Shown: positions 33,101-44,649 of the stretch, in pieces
Numbering within the stretch: the first letter of the stretch is position 1
Layout: each line of letters opens with the position of its first letter
NCBI GenBank assembly: GCA_050084515.1
Contig: CM114274.1
Coordinates: forward strand, 6,138,001 to 6,202,000
Length of the DNA stretch: 64,000 nucleotides
From: Blasia pusilla
Taxonomy: Eukaryota; Marchantiophyta; Marchantiopsida; Blasiales
Direction: 5' to 3'
Translations under genes and position numbers: made by a program
Notes under the pieces: generated by a model
What the model saw: the letters and a program-made list of their open reading frames with translations, nothing else
What the model was told of the DNA's origin: nothing
The model's database searches: none

Positions 33101-34238
33101 TTTAGTTCACGAGTTTTTTCATTATTATATGCCCACAAGGTTAATATGAGAAATAGTATAAACAGTGAATTAAAAGAGTGGTTTCATATCAATGAATAAA
33201 TCCAATATTTGAAACTCCCACAGAAATTGTTTGAAAAAATCAACGCAAATATCCAAAAAATATTTCCACTATTATTTACCGATCGACCTTTTAAAAGAAT
33301 GATAATAATGAAACGGAGAAGAGCCAAAATGGTGTTCTAAAATTACAATTTTGGGGTTTCGAATTCTGTCCTCTGATAAGGACTCTTAAGGACGACGTAA
33401 GGACTCCTAAGGACGACGGAGAAGATCGTGAAGAGCACTCATTACAAGAACTACTCCTTTCCAACAACTTCTTTCCAAAAAATAAATAAAAGACATCCTC
33501 TTACCATTAGAGGCCCTTTTGGACATGAAAGATCGTGACAACCAAACATTTAGTGACTCTCGACGGGCGCTTAATTTTTCTTTAAGTCTTCTTTTGAGAT
33601 CAATGATGAAATTATTTTCAGCTATTACTGGTTTTTGAGGATCATACGAAGAAAGCATAAGTTTGTTCATGATATTTTTAAATCCATTTATTGGAGTGTG
33701 ACATTTTGCGAAGGAATTCATACGTTTACCCTCAATTTAGTAAAACTAGTTAGTGCATGTGAGGGACCATGTGATGCACGGTCATGTGCATATGCTCCTT
33801 TGCGTCCGTTCCTGGAATATGTGCCGGTCCCCTCCTGAAATACGTGATGGGTTTACGATGACACGTGTCATGCTCTGCAACCCTAAACGCCGTGCCAAAC
33901 ACCATTCCACAAATTATAGTATATATTCCTTAAAAAATTTAGAGCCCTCCTTATGTACATTCCTAAGTCTTTTTGGGAGTGCAAAGTTTGTACTTTTCGA
34001 TTTACGTTTAGGTGAATCCTTTTATTTGAGTACCAAAAATCTTGGGAATTTCATTCAACTTTTGCGTAAAGAGGCATTTGGGAAGGTCATGGGAAATATT
34101 TGAAGGGAAAGTGCCAAAGTTACAAGTTCCATGTGTCTCCCTTGCAATTCTTGTACCTTTTCAGCCATATTCTTGGTGTACATCCTTTTATCAATTCATA
34201 CAACTTTACTTATGTGAACTAGTATGACGCACATGATA
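30196..34238. other. AT-rich intergenic, no gene seen
   Basis: About 4 kb without recognisable coding, RNA genes or complete mobile elements. ORFs are short and of low-complexity composition. Confidence 0.45.
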
Positions 34239-34443
34239 TCTATATTATTAAAAGAAGATAGGGTTTCAAAATCCCTTCCTCCCATGATGACACGTATGCA
34301 TTTTAGCCCCTTTCCCTTATGACACGTGTAATAAAAAATCAAGTTAACATAACAGAATTTGAACACCAATAGCGTGTTTTTTGGTTCGTATTCTTCTTTT
34401 GGTTTGGAGTATTTCACCCGCGCAGAGCACAGGCACCGTCTAG
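34239..34443 (+). mobile_element. 205-bp mini-Helitron-like element
   Basis: The 5' end is A|TCTATATTATTAAAAGAAG, followed by a tagggtttcaaaatccc word. The 3' end is cacccgcgcagagcacaggcaccgtCTAG|T, with a GC-rich, now imperfect hairpin just before CTAG. Flanking A and T fit Helitron insertion. No coding capacity is present. Confidence 0.7.
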
Positions 34444-35001
34444 TAATAACTAAACCTGGTCTTATGAGTAAAGGAAGAAGGTGTGCATCATTGAAACTTG
34501 GAAAAATCAACCAAAATCCACAGTTTTACAGTTTTTTGAAAGAAAATTAAATTCATGCAATGTTTATTATGGCCCCTACAAACACCCATAAATTTGGTTC
34601 TCTCTCCATATAGCCCATCCACGTGTCTTCCACTCATGGATCATAATTAAAATTTTCGTTCTTCCCTCCGCAAACCCGTTTAGCAAGACATGGAAGAGGA
34701 TGTGATTTAGTTGAACTCTACTACTAAATAAATGGACTTATGACATTCCTAATAGGGCAAGAGATGTTACTTTCCTAGGAGTGGTGATTATCTATACTTC
34801 TACCACTAATTGGATATTAAATAAATAAATAAAGTTTCCTTTTTTAATTTCTGAAAAAAAAATTATTCCCCCCTCAAGAAGTCTTTATTAAAAACAGCCT
34901 GCACTTCCAAGATATCCGGCTAAATACATCTTTTTATTATTGAATATATATTATTAAAAAAAAGAAAGTTTGGACGATGTTCGTTCGGGTCCAAACTTGG
35001 C
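34444..35001. other. Intergenic with a short foldback-family fragment
   Basis: About 34600-34640 resembles one arm of the inverted repeat at 23.8-24.2 kb (tctctccat...ccatccacg.gtcttccac). Nothing else was recognised. Confidence 0.4.
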
Positions 35002-35052
35002 ATTCGCGACCGGAGAGGTAGGTACTTGCAAGTCCCTCTCCGGTCGCGAATG
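35002..35052. other. GC-rich stem-loop, 17-18 bp stem
   Basis: The left arm 35002-35019 (cattcgcgaccggagagg) pairs with the right arm 35036-35052, with a single 1-nt bulge. The 16-nt loop itself contains the palindrome acttgcaagt. It stands out in an AT-rich neighbourhood and has no explained role. Confidence 0.75.
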
Positions 35053-36912
35053 GAAGTACTACACGCCAAAGCTCAAAATTCGAACCTTTTTAGCAAGAAT
35101 TTCGGTTTCCAATTATAGCAGACATCGTCTTTATTAAGTCGCTTCCTGACACCAGTTAGCACGGAATCAAACCCACTCTTGAACCTTGGAGGCTTGGGAC
35201 CTGCCTGAGTAAAACAAGATCAGTGTTTGGGTATGTTGTAAGTCATCCAATGGGATGATCCTAAGTCAGAACCTGCCAAGGGCTAAATAAACGACGCTCG
35301 AAACTCTTACTTTTCACTGTAGTCGCAAGTCAAAATCACCGTTTTGGAGATGCGGGTTTTGCTTAATCGGACGACGTGAGGGTCACATATAGAGGGGGAA
35401 GGGACGCATGGGAGAAAATCATATACCATTTTGTGAAATTATTTTTTAAGAGAATTTTCGCTCTTACTAATATTTTTTATTTTATTATTTATATTATTCT
35501 TGGACAATGTTTTCTTGATTTGCAAATAATTTTCTGTGTGACACGTGACAATTGGATAGTAAGAAAATATTTCACATGCTACGGGAAAAAAGAAAATAAT
35601 TTAAATTTATATGCAACATCATTAATCTTTTCAAAAACTCTTCAAATACCTTTTTATTTCTCGTGCTGATATCATATGGGCACCTCACTAGTCTAGTTTC
35701 TTCGCGTGTCTTTGCACGAGTTCATAACTCCTTTTCTCCATCCCCCTTTCAAATGCCGTACACCGATTTATAACTATTTCAATGGAAGGAGCATAAATTA
35801 GGGCTACTCAAGAGAGTGATGCAAAGACGCTAAGGGGAAGTGTTTGAACTTGCTATTCAAGGAGTCTGAAATTTCTAAGGATGATGTTATTTTTCGTGTT
35901 TGGACATTTGCTAGGAAGAAGAATTTAGATGCTTCAAAGACGATCGATTTTGGAAACTTTCAGAATTTCATCACTCGTCAAGTGTAAAATTCATGACCCA
36001 AAAATACCCAAAAGGGGCACCTCCTTTTGCATGGAATTTTCTATGGGTAATGACCATCAAAAGTGAAAGTCCAATAATCGTTTCACAACAAGATTATCAT
36101 CTATAATCGTATTGGAGATTTCCCTTTTGATTTTCAAATACGTCTCCACTTTACCCCCAAACATCTCAAGCAATAGGATCATTCCCTCAATAAGATCATT
36201 CTAGTTGATTAGAGAGGTCATTTAAAAGTTTTATTGGTATTTACTTACCATGAGATAATTTAAATGAATGACAGGTAATTACCCTCTGTATAGTAGAGAT
36301 ATCCATTCATATACTACCAATTTGGCTGTCAAATAGTACGACCGGGCGTGATAAAACAATGTCATGTAGTTCTGAAAAAACTGCGCGAAGAGCGGCAGTT
36401 CTAAGAATGTCGCCTTGTAGCCATTTCTCCCACATCAATCAATGCTCACACAACCTTTAGCCACTAAATCTTCGTGACACACATGCAACCATTGATCCAA
36501 TTCCACCTTTGGTGCTACAGATAGCATGTAAGTTACTCGCCAATCATTTGCACTCCAATTTCCAAGTTGAGCATGGAATCGATACAATTTTTGCCTAGCT
36601 CTCTCTGCGCCCTATCTTGATTGGAGTTCTACTAAAAATTTTCGACACCAATTGCCATTGACTTTGGAAGAATGTCGCCAATGACTGCTTCTCGAGTTCA
36701 TGCACCAGTTTTGTTGACAGATCCAAGGTCATCATTAGTGCACCTTTCATCAACGGTGGTGCTTCTTCACAAGGCATGGTGGCACATGGGGGGTCTAAAC
36801 CACTAGGTTGTGTGCGCCTTGCACTTCTCTTTGGTCAGCTCTTGATAGGTCCATCTCTGGCCTCCATGGCAAGTGCAGGTGCTTAAACTTTTTTACGCTT
36901 TGGGCTCGCATC
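35053..36912. other. Intergenic, no gene seen
   Basis: About 35690-35770 has a CTAGT plus short cgtgtctttgcacg hairpin (a weak Helitron-like end) and a fragment similar to the 24.2-kb foldback arm. The short ORF at 36595-36777 (-) lies downstream of the Ty3/gypsy integrase and may be element tail sequence. Confidence 0.4.
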
Positions 36913-37145
36913 TTATTTTCTTGCTAACCATTTCTTTCTCAATGCCTCTTTGAAATGATTGCGAGTCTTTGCTCGTGCCCGAAGATCCCTCTCCTCACGC
37001 AAGGACGAAGAACTTCCTCTTTGTTCTTTCTTTTGAAGAAATTTCCCTGGTAGCCATGCGGCCCTGACGAAGACAACCTGAAGAATCTCCCCTTCTTGGC
37101 TTCGTTGCAAAGATGTCTCTAGTACTTAACCCCCTCTCGCACACT

Positions 37146-37643
37146 TTACTCAGACTGGGCTTCAGTGACATGGTGTCTTTGCACGTATGTCCCATTAACT
37201 CGGGTTGGAAATTCTTTGCCATGTAACGTCTCCAACTGTAAAGAGACGTTGTCAAAGATTTGAACCACTCTATAAGGTCCCATACAATTTAACTTGAGCT
37301 TCCATGGGAACTTTAAATGCGAGTGATCATACAGCAAGACCAAATTCCCTTCACTTATGGGCTGAGGCCGAATATGTTTATCATAACGCTTCTTCCTTCC
37401 TTCTGCGTGCATAGTCTTCATGTTCTGTAAAGAAACAAACCGTGCCTCTTCAAGGACCACTAAGTCTTCATTCCTCTTCCTCACTACTTTGGAGTCCTCC
37501 TCCTCCTGGTCCTCCTCCAAGATGTGATAAGTAGGAAGATCCCATTCAATTGGAGTCAAGGGTTGGCGTATCTGCGCAAGATTGAGTTCATTTGTCGCTT
37601 TGCTTTGCTTTGAGGTAAGCTCATCAAGCCAAAGTTTGTACAC
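37146..37643 (-). pseudogene. Ty3/gypsy integrase C-terminal segment
   Basis: 165 codons with RKKRYDKHIRP, EGNLVLLYDHS, KFPWKLKLNCMGPYRVVQIF and a HHVTEA end. This is the usual tail of plant gypsy polyproteins after the integrase core, with the WxGPY-type block conserved as MGPYRV. Confidence 0.75.
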
Positions 37644-37755
37644 CTCTACGTAAGATAGAAAGTGTGTACTTTGTGGTTACCTTCTATGCCATTTTATATG
37701 CCGTAAATGTTTCCTAAATCTACGTTTCCCAATCGTACGAATAAGTAACCGTCAA

Positions 37756-38175
37756 TCAGTTTAAGATTCGGCACATTAAACCATTTGACTTCTCTTTGAG
37801 GCCATTCGCTTTAGGATTGTAGGGAGTTGTCTTCCTATGGTTAATTAGGAAATGATGTGTCAAAGCCTCAATAGTTTTATTCAAAAAATGTGCTCCTCGG
37901 TCACTTACTAACTCCAATGGACACCCATACCTGGTGATAATCATCCCATAGAGAAATTTAGCCACCGCCTCACTTTCATCTCTTCACGTAGTCATAACTT
38001 CTACCATCTTGTTATATAAGTCGATTGCAATAAGAATATACTTCATGCACGTTTGTCGAGTAGCGAGAGAAATCGGTCCCAAAAAATCAATTCCCCATTT
38101 CTCAAATGGAGCAAGTGGTAGAATAGGGACCAGAGGCATCAAGAGGTAGCCGTTGGCCTCCCTGCCCTTTGACAA
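37756..38175 (-). pseudogene. Ty3/gypsy integrase core, two pieces
   Basis: The upstream piece (38175-37984) has EKWGIDFLGPI, holding the first catalytic Asp, and ends in YNKMVEVMTT. The downstream piece (37965-37756) has LELVSDRGAHF (second Asp) and a PYNPKANGLKEKSNG block that should hold the third acidic residue. A stop separates them. The zinc-binding region lies in broken form at about 38180-38300. Confidence 0.8.
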
Positions 38176-38759
38176 GCATCACACTTTTGAATGAACTTTC
38201 CCACATCCCGATACATTGTAGGCCGCCAGTTTGGTGCAACCAAGATCTTCTTTGTTGTATTCTTTATCTCAAAATGTCCTCATGCGTCCTCTGAGTGCAT
38301 GGCCAATATCACACAAGGTACTTTGTCACCTTCCAAGCATCATCGATACTCTTCGTCTGCCCTTAACTTGAACAACAAATCTTGACACAATTCATATGGC
38401 CCGCTCTTATGCAAGAACATAGCCCTTTCTTTCGCCGACATAGGCGTAGGAAAATGCAAAGTCAAAAGGAATTGTATGATGTCTTCATACAAAGATCTGC
38501 GTAATCGGTCTTCGCTGATGTGAAATATGTCTTTGTTTGGAAACGCATCGTCTAAGGTTCCACTCCCACATCGTTGTCTTCTTTAACAAAGTTGTCAAGG
38601 CTTTAGCCTTAAGAGCATAATCCTTCATGAATCTTCGATAGTAACCTACATGTCTTAGGAATCCTCACAGCTCTTTGAGGTTCTTAGGAGCTTCCAATGC
38701 TAAAATTATCTCTACTTTAGCTTTGTCTACCTGAATGCCTTACGAAGACAATCAGCGTC

Positions 38760-39793
38760 CTACCAAGATACCTTGCTTGTAGCAATGTAAGACTTCTCCG
38801 GATGAAGAGATAATTGCACCTCCTTGCACCGAGCTAAAGTTAGTCTCAGCTTGTGTAAATGCTCTTCTTTGCTACAGAAAATACAAAAATAATCCAAGAA
38901 GATCTCACTGAACCTCCAAAGATATCCTTGGAAGATGGAAATGATCATCCTCTGGAATGTTGCAAGTGGAGTACACAACCCAAAAGGCATTACCTAGTAA
39001 GCAAAGTTCCCCAATCTGGAGTGAAAGTGGTCAAGGGTCGATCCTTCTCCCTGATAGACACCTGATTGTAGCCTGAGTACATGTCCAAGAACATATACCA
39101 CTCATGCCCACCTACCTCATCAAGAATAGTGTCTGTAAAAGGCATCAGATGATGGTCCTGTAAGGTGGCTGCATTCAATTTCCGATAGTCTTCGCAAACC
39201 CTAATCTTCCCTGTTTGTTTCTTGGGCACAATCACAATGGGGGAGACCCACATGCTACTTAGCATAAGGTGTATCACTCTTGCCTCAAGATGCTGGTCAA
39301 CCTCTTCCTTGACCAGTAATGAGTACTTTGGATTCAACCTATACTGACACATCCTAACACGGATTGTACCAATCTTTAAATCAATCCTACGCTCTCCATA
39401 TTTAGCCGCCACCTTCCATTTCATCGATAGCATAGGCGAAGATATCCAAGTAATCAAAAAGTAGATCTCATAAGCTTTGCACTCCATGGAAGAAAAATCC
39501 GCAGACATGTGTAAAACCTTCTTGCTTGAAATCACCACTTCTTGGTAATCCTTTTCCTGGACCATGCCCTCTATGAACAAGTAAGTACTAACGCCTAATC
39601 CTTCTTCTACTTGGTGCGGACTATTCTCTTGCAAAGACCCTTGGTCCTTGTCCATCTCATAACACTCTAAAACATTTACGTGCTCGTCAGAATAAGACAT
39701 AGTGCCGGCTCTGGTGTCTTGGTCCAATGTATACCCATCATCGGTGGGTGGCATTTTGCCACGGGAGGGTCGAGACTTCCAATACAACTTCAC
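38760..39793 (-). pseudogene. Ty3/gypsy reverse transcriptase, two pieces
   Basis: 39793-38990 includes the pre-polymerase region and VSPIVIVPKKQTGKIRVCED, YRKLNAATLQDHHLMPF and FLDMYSGYNQV (first catalytic Asp). After a stop, 38990-38760 resumes with MPFGLCTPLATFQRMI. The catalytic DD box is altered to FLDYFCIF (second Asp replaced by Tyr). The polymerase is dead on both counts. Confidence 0.85.
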
Positions 39794-40008
39794 TTACTTC
39801 TTGGGGGACTGGTTTGGAGCTTGGAAAGTAAAACATCTTTGCTTCTAGTCCGTGGTGACTTGAGCTCCATATAATAACCTCAGACGACCAATCAAAAAAG
39901 GATGGCCAAACACCGTCAAGGGTTGTAACAACAAGTAATCTAATAGAAAAAGTACTCCCCCATCAGGGTTAGGATTTGCGTTAACTGGCCCAAGGGTCAC
40001 TTTCGAGA

Positions 40009-40287
40009 TTAGTCTGCAAAACGTAGATACTTGTCTATAGGCTCAAACTTAGTAAATCCCAGGGCGTGAGTTGTTTGTTCCGTCATAATGTTAATCCCAC
40101 TTCTCGATTCAATGGGGACTTTCTTGATGGTTTGCCCATCAATCTCCACTTCTACTTTGGGGGCTCCCAATTCCTCCACCTCAATTCTGAACAGATCCAC
40201 CACGAGTAAGCTCTTACTTGCCCTCTTTGCTCCTTTCTTGCCCTTTTTCCATTTTTGCATGATCTTACCATAGACAAGATTATCCAT
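40009..40287 (-). pseudogene. Ty3/gypsy aspartic protease fragment
   Basis: 92 codons with KVEVEIDGQTIKKVP and SGINIMTEQT, matching the plant gypsy protease pattern. The catalytic D-S-G position reads ESRSG, so the active aspartate is not in its expected place. It lies upstream of the reverse transcriptase, as expected. Confidence 0.65.
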
Positions 40288-40290
40288 GAA

Positions 40291-42075
40291 GAGCTATAGC
40301 AATAAGATGTTGGTTGGGATTTTTGCTACGTATTTGACGAGTACCTATTCCATCATTCCATTTGAGACGTAGCATCAATTACACTCTCCATTATTGACAC
40401 ATGTTAAGTTTGAAATTACTAGTAATTTTTTTAAATATTTTGTGTACTATGTTACTTCACGTGTTATATAACATGCAATGCATTACCTTACTAATAAATA
40501 CATATTTATGGTATATATATGATATATACCATAAATCTATATTATAATTGGAAACCCAATATGCATAATAAAAAAAATTTTAAATAAAATATTAATAGGT
40601 TTGCAAATGTATCCCTTAATTCACATTTATATTTTGGGAAGGGGAAATGAATTCAAACATAAGAATGAATTGATTTCATTAATTAAAATGAGATATTGAT
40701 GTAAATAATGCATGCTATTTCTAAATTACTAAAGGAATTAGGGTATAATTTAATTATCAAATTTCAATTGGAGAATGAAAGTTTCTAGAAGAGTGAATTA
40801 TTATGATTATTTAAAAAAAAATAGATATAAATTTTGAAATAAAATAGAATTATTAAAAAAATTCATGCAAGCATGGAATGCTAACCTATGGAAATATACG
40901 ATGGTTTATGAAATGCCCACCCTTACTATTGCTAAAAAATACCAACTCTTCAACCCTACCCAAACTTTTAAATTTCCATTGTATTTAGGTAATGGAGCCT
41001 TATTTAATGGCATGTACACGAGTTCTAAGGATACCGATTTTTAATTTTCCCTACGTTGATTCAGGGTTTGGGGAGTTTTCCGTAGGACTTGATAAATTGT
41101 CGGGAATTTTCAATCGGAAACGGTAATTCCGCTTTCAGAATTAGTTTTCAGATACAAGATATAAAGAACCTGCTCAAAACCAACCATTTTTTCGTAGGAA
41201 ATTTAAGATCAATTGGAAGTTCTCAATTTTAAGTTAACTTAGTATAATAACCCTAGATCTCCCCAATCGTTGCTTTGATTTGAAGAAATTTGACTATATT
41301 TAGGTGTATCTTTTTGTGATAAGGACTAGGTAGTGTGATAATTACAAATGATAAATAATAAAAGATTTAGTGGTGCAAATTTAACTTGGCAACGAGAAAC
41401 ATCTAAAATAAACAAAGGTAAGTTTTCAAATATAGTATTTTATAAGACGGAGACAAAAAGCCATCCAAAATGGGAGAAAATCCATAATTTGTATTAAGAT
41501 AATGAAAATAATTACTTGATTATGAAATGAATTTCGATGCAAAATCTTGGTACTACGTCTCAAAATTTTCATGTACCTTAAATATGTTAAAAATAGGGAA
41601 TGACAAGAAATACGAAATAAAAAAGGGCATGAAGAAAACCACATTATGCACGACTGGGGTCAAATAGCACTCCCAATTCTAGAGGTTGTGAATGGAGCAA
41701 CACCCACGAGAGACTTATCTAGTTCAACTCTTTTTGTTGTTTTACCAATTAGCTCATGATTTCCCACAAACAAGAGAGGTAAAGATGTAGAATACATTAA
41801 GGTTCCTAATCCATGAATCCAACTCTCCTCAATACAAAGAACCAAGGTCTATTGAAATCAAGACTTCCCATTGCTCCTCATGGATCTCCAAAAAATGAGT
41901 TGAAAACATAGGGGTTTCCTGTGCGTTTTGTATCAAATACTAAGTTAGAATTGAGAAAAGATTGAAAATAAGTCTCTAAAAAATAATTGTCTTAGACGAC
42001 CAGTAGATTTTTTTTCTTTCCGTTCATGGTTTATTGTAATGCAGATTTCACAATTGTCATGGAATTACATTTTTA
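40291..42075. other. AT-rich intergenic, no gene seen
   Basis: The expected place for gag and the 5' LTR of the gypsy element shows neither. It contains a perfect AT-only hairpin at 40504-40536 (15-bp arms starting atttatggtatat, 3-nt loop). Nothing else was recognised. Confidence 0.45.
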
Positions 42076-42190
42076 CTAGTCGGTGCTCGTGCCCCGCACG
42101 GGTGAAAGAAGTCATCCTTCTCATTTAGTTTAGTTAGATGAAACTAAGCTTTTAGAGAGGACAAGTGTTAAGACCAAAGAAAAACCCAAA
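42076..42190 (-). mobile_element. Helitron-like 3' end, family with 55.9-kb copy
   Basis: On the minus strand the end reads hairpin (cgtgc ggg gcacg), a short spacer, then CTAG|T. The plus-strand segment through ttctcatttagtttagttagatgaaac is shared with 55870-55980 at high similarity, including the hairpin. The 5' end was not located. Confidence 0.6.
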
Positions 42191-42720
42191 AAACAAATGA
42201 TGTTTGTTACTGAGACCCCTTTTATTAAGAATACTAGTCAGGACCCGTGAAGGATTATGCGATGCATTGTCCCTAAAACCCTAAACACCCGATTTAATTT
42301 ATTCAACCTATTTTATATGATAAACATACATGCTACACACCATACATTCCTCTCTTAAAAAAGCCATATTGCTCCTCAAATAATAGTATAACTAACATAA
42401 TGCTTGGACTATGCATGGGTGAAAATCATCCCATGACGAAAGCATCAAGCTCTTTACTTTAAGTTTAACTCTTTCATTATGTTAATTTAATTCTTGTATT
42501 ATACACTCGGGCCTTAAAATAACAATGATATGACTTAGTCCAAGCATACATAGGTCAAGAGGCCATTGAATGGCGGGGAGGGAGCGGATTGGTCATTGAA
42601 AGAAAGTGGCATATATATGAGGGTTGGAAAAAGAGATAAAAATGAAAATGGCCCCAGAACTATAACATTTATGGGTTGGACAATTAGGGTGGAAGTATGT
42701 GGAAACGTCAGTGGAAAGAG
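42191..42720. other. Intergenic, possible second Helitron-like end
   Basis: ctagtcaggacccgtgaagg near 42235 resembles a degenerate Helitron terminus, weaker than that at 42076. No gene was seen. Confidence 0.35.
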
Positions 42721-44570
42721 AACATTTCTTTATTTTCCTTCTTTCGGCCCGCCCCGAAAGGTGGGCCTCCCTGACTGCGACACGACTACTACTGTACTAC
42801 TGCAGGGCGGGACCTGGGACCGAGATCGCTTGCTCCGCTGTCATTTTCCCCCATTAGGACCGCGACGATCGGAGGAAGCGCCGTCCCGGACTCCCGCGGG
42901 CTGGTGCGTGCCGGCACCGGCAAGTCCATACATATTGCTGTCCGGCCTCCGCCGGAGGACTCCGTCGTCTCAAGGAGCGGCATCGGCGGCGGCGGCTGGC
43001 GACGGTCCGTGTCGGACGACGACGCCCGCAGTGGGACCGGGACCCTTCGCGCGGAGGGCCGCTCAATAGCGAGGCTGGTTCCCACTACTCTTCCACTTCA
43101 CTGGACTGCTCTGCTCTGCTCTGCACGCACTTCTCCGCCTCCGATTGCTCTCCCGATCTATTGCTCGAGGCCTCCCGTGGTGGCCAGCCACCATTCATAC
43201 CTTCCACTCTCGAGAGGGCCGAGCACTGCGATCGCGAATGTGGCCGCGCGGACGAGAGGGAGAGATTTGACTGAGGGTGGTGTAATCATTTAGTTTTTGT
43301 TGCCTGATGAGTAACGAGAACTTCTCGTCGCCCCTTTTATTGCTTCGCTGCCGCTCTGAGCAGTCGAGTATACGTTGCGCTATCCCTACATTCAGTGGCC
43401 GTGCTCCACAGCTCGTGCCTGCCCCCGCCGCGCGCCTTGCGCTCGCGCAGGATTAGATTTGGACGACGCCACTGCCAAGCTCCGTAGCAGCTGCAGCTGT
43501 TGTTGTTGTTGGTGTTGTCGTTGTTGCGGTCGTTTGTGTGCATGGAGCTCTGCTGCTGCTGATCTCGCGGCCTCTTTTGGGGAATGCACCGAGCTGCGCT
43601 GAGCCCAGCTGAGATGAACGAAGTAAAAGCTGAGCTGAGCTGAGCTGAACTCGAGCTGGGGAGTGGATGAGGGTAGGGCGTCTCGTTTGATGCGGTCGCA
43701 CTTGTGTCCCGGCGGTTGTCGCTCGATTCTGTGGACATTGTGTGGTGGTGCAATCAATCGTTGATGAATCGTTTGTGTTCTCCAGCGGTTTCGCGCTTCG
43801 CTCATGCTTTCCTGGACCTCCTCATGGTACGTCGTCTTGTGCAGGCGCTGGAGTCCGCTGGTTGCCCGACCTCGCACTGCACAGCCCCTGAGATCTCCCA
43901 TTCCGGGCACCGCGAAGGATCGCGCTCTGCTGCTGCAGACGCCGCAAGAGGGACGATGGGCCGAGCACGGCGCTGGAGCGAACATGTTTCTGGTTTCTCG
44001 AGCGCTGCACTCTCTGGCGACAATTGGACGATCCGCCGCTGCCTCTGAAGCTCTCGAGGTGGACTAAAGCCCTCGTATGATGAGCGGAGGCGAGCGCATT
44101 CGTGCACAGATGGTGGTAGCCTGTTAGGCCGAAGAGGAAGCTGCAGCAGAGAGCTCCGAGTGCTTTCCTGTCGAGCAATCTCCGGGCGCGAAAGGCTCGA
44201 CTGCTGGCGGGTTCCTGATGAGTGCCTCCAGAAACAGGAGGTGCGGAGCGGTTGCTGGCGGCGGTGGTGGGAGAGATCGCGAGCCGACATCATCAGTCTT
44301 CTTCTTCTTCTTCTCTTCCTCGTCCCTCCCTTCGAGCTTCTCATGGGGCGGGCGGAGGCACTGAAATCGTGGGAGACCGTGCACGACGGGAGAGCCGACT
44401 CGATTCGCGTCCCCCAGACTTCAGGAGACGGGGAGCTTCGAGGATGCGTGATCAGATTCTCGACAGATGAATGGTAGACGCGATTGAGCCCACAGAACGT
44501 CGAGCTTGGAGACGTGGGAGCAAGCAGGAGGGAATTGGTAGTGCGGGTATGGCGTTTTCCCGGCCGTCCT
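42721..44570. promoter_or_regulatory. GC-rich upstream region of the TMKL1-like gene
   Basis: The composition changes to GC- and CG-rich about 1.9 kb before the gene. Many long overlapping ORFs on both strands are a product of that composition, and none has a domain. Simple repeats occur: a (ctgag)n run near 43627-43650 and a tgt/gtt trinucleotide run near 43497-43530. A transcribed upstream exon cannot be excluded. Confidence 0.4.
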
Positions 44571-44579
44571 GTATATAAC
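44571..44579 (+). promoter_or_regulatory. TATA box of the TMKL1-like gene
   Basis: gtatataac lies 79 bp before the ATG. It is followed by a purine-rich (GA/GAA) leader at 44581-44640, typical of a plant 5' UTR. Transcription probably starts around 44600-44612. Confidence 0.6.
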
Positions 44580-44649
44580 AAGAAGGGGAAGGAGAAGGAT
44601 AAGGAGGAGGAGGAGGAGAAGAAGAAGCATCTAGCTGGGTAGGGGGGAG

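Larger units (their letters stand above)
36913..40290 (-). mobile_element. Decayed Ty3/gypsy retrotransposon pol region
   Basis: Minus-strand similarity runs protease, reverse transcriptase, RNase H remnant, integrase and integrase C-terminus, in the order usual for Ty3/gypsy pol. Frames are interrupted by stops and shifts at several points. No gag was recognised upstream (higher coordinates), where the sequence is AT-rich. No LTR pair, primer-binding site or polypurine tract was identified by eye. The element is inactive and probably truncated. Confidence 0.85.

Noticed and set aside
35020-35200. Possible tRNA on the minus strand suggested by an attcgaacc word
   Set aside because: No acceptor stem or anticodon arm could be folded at the required spacing.
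40504-40536. Perfect 15-bp-arm AT hairpin as a regulatory element
   Set aside because: Composed almost only of A/T alternation in very AT-rich DNA, so it is likely chance or an AT microsatellite; noted in the intergenic entry only.
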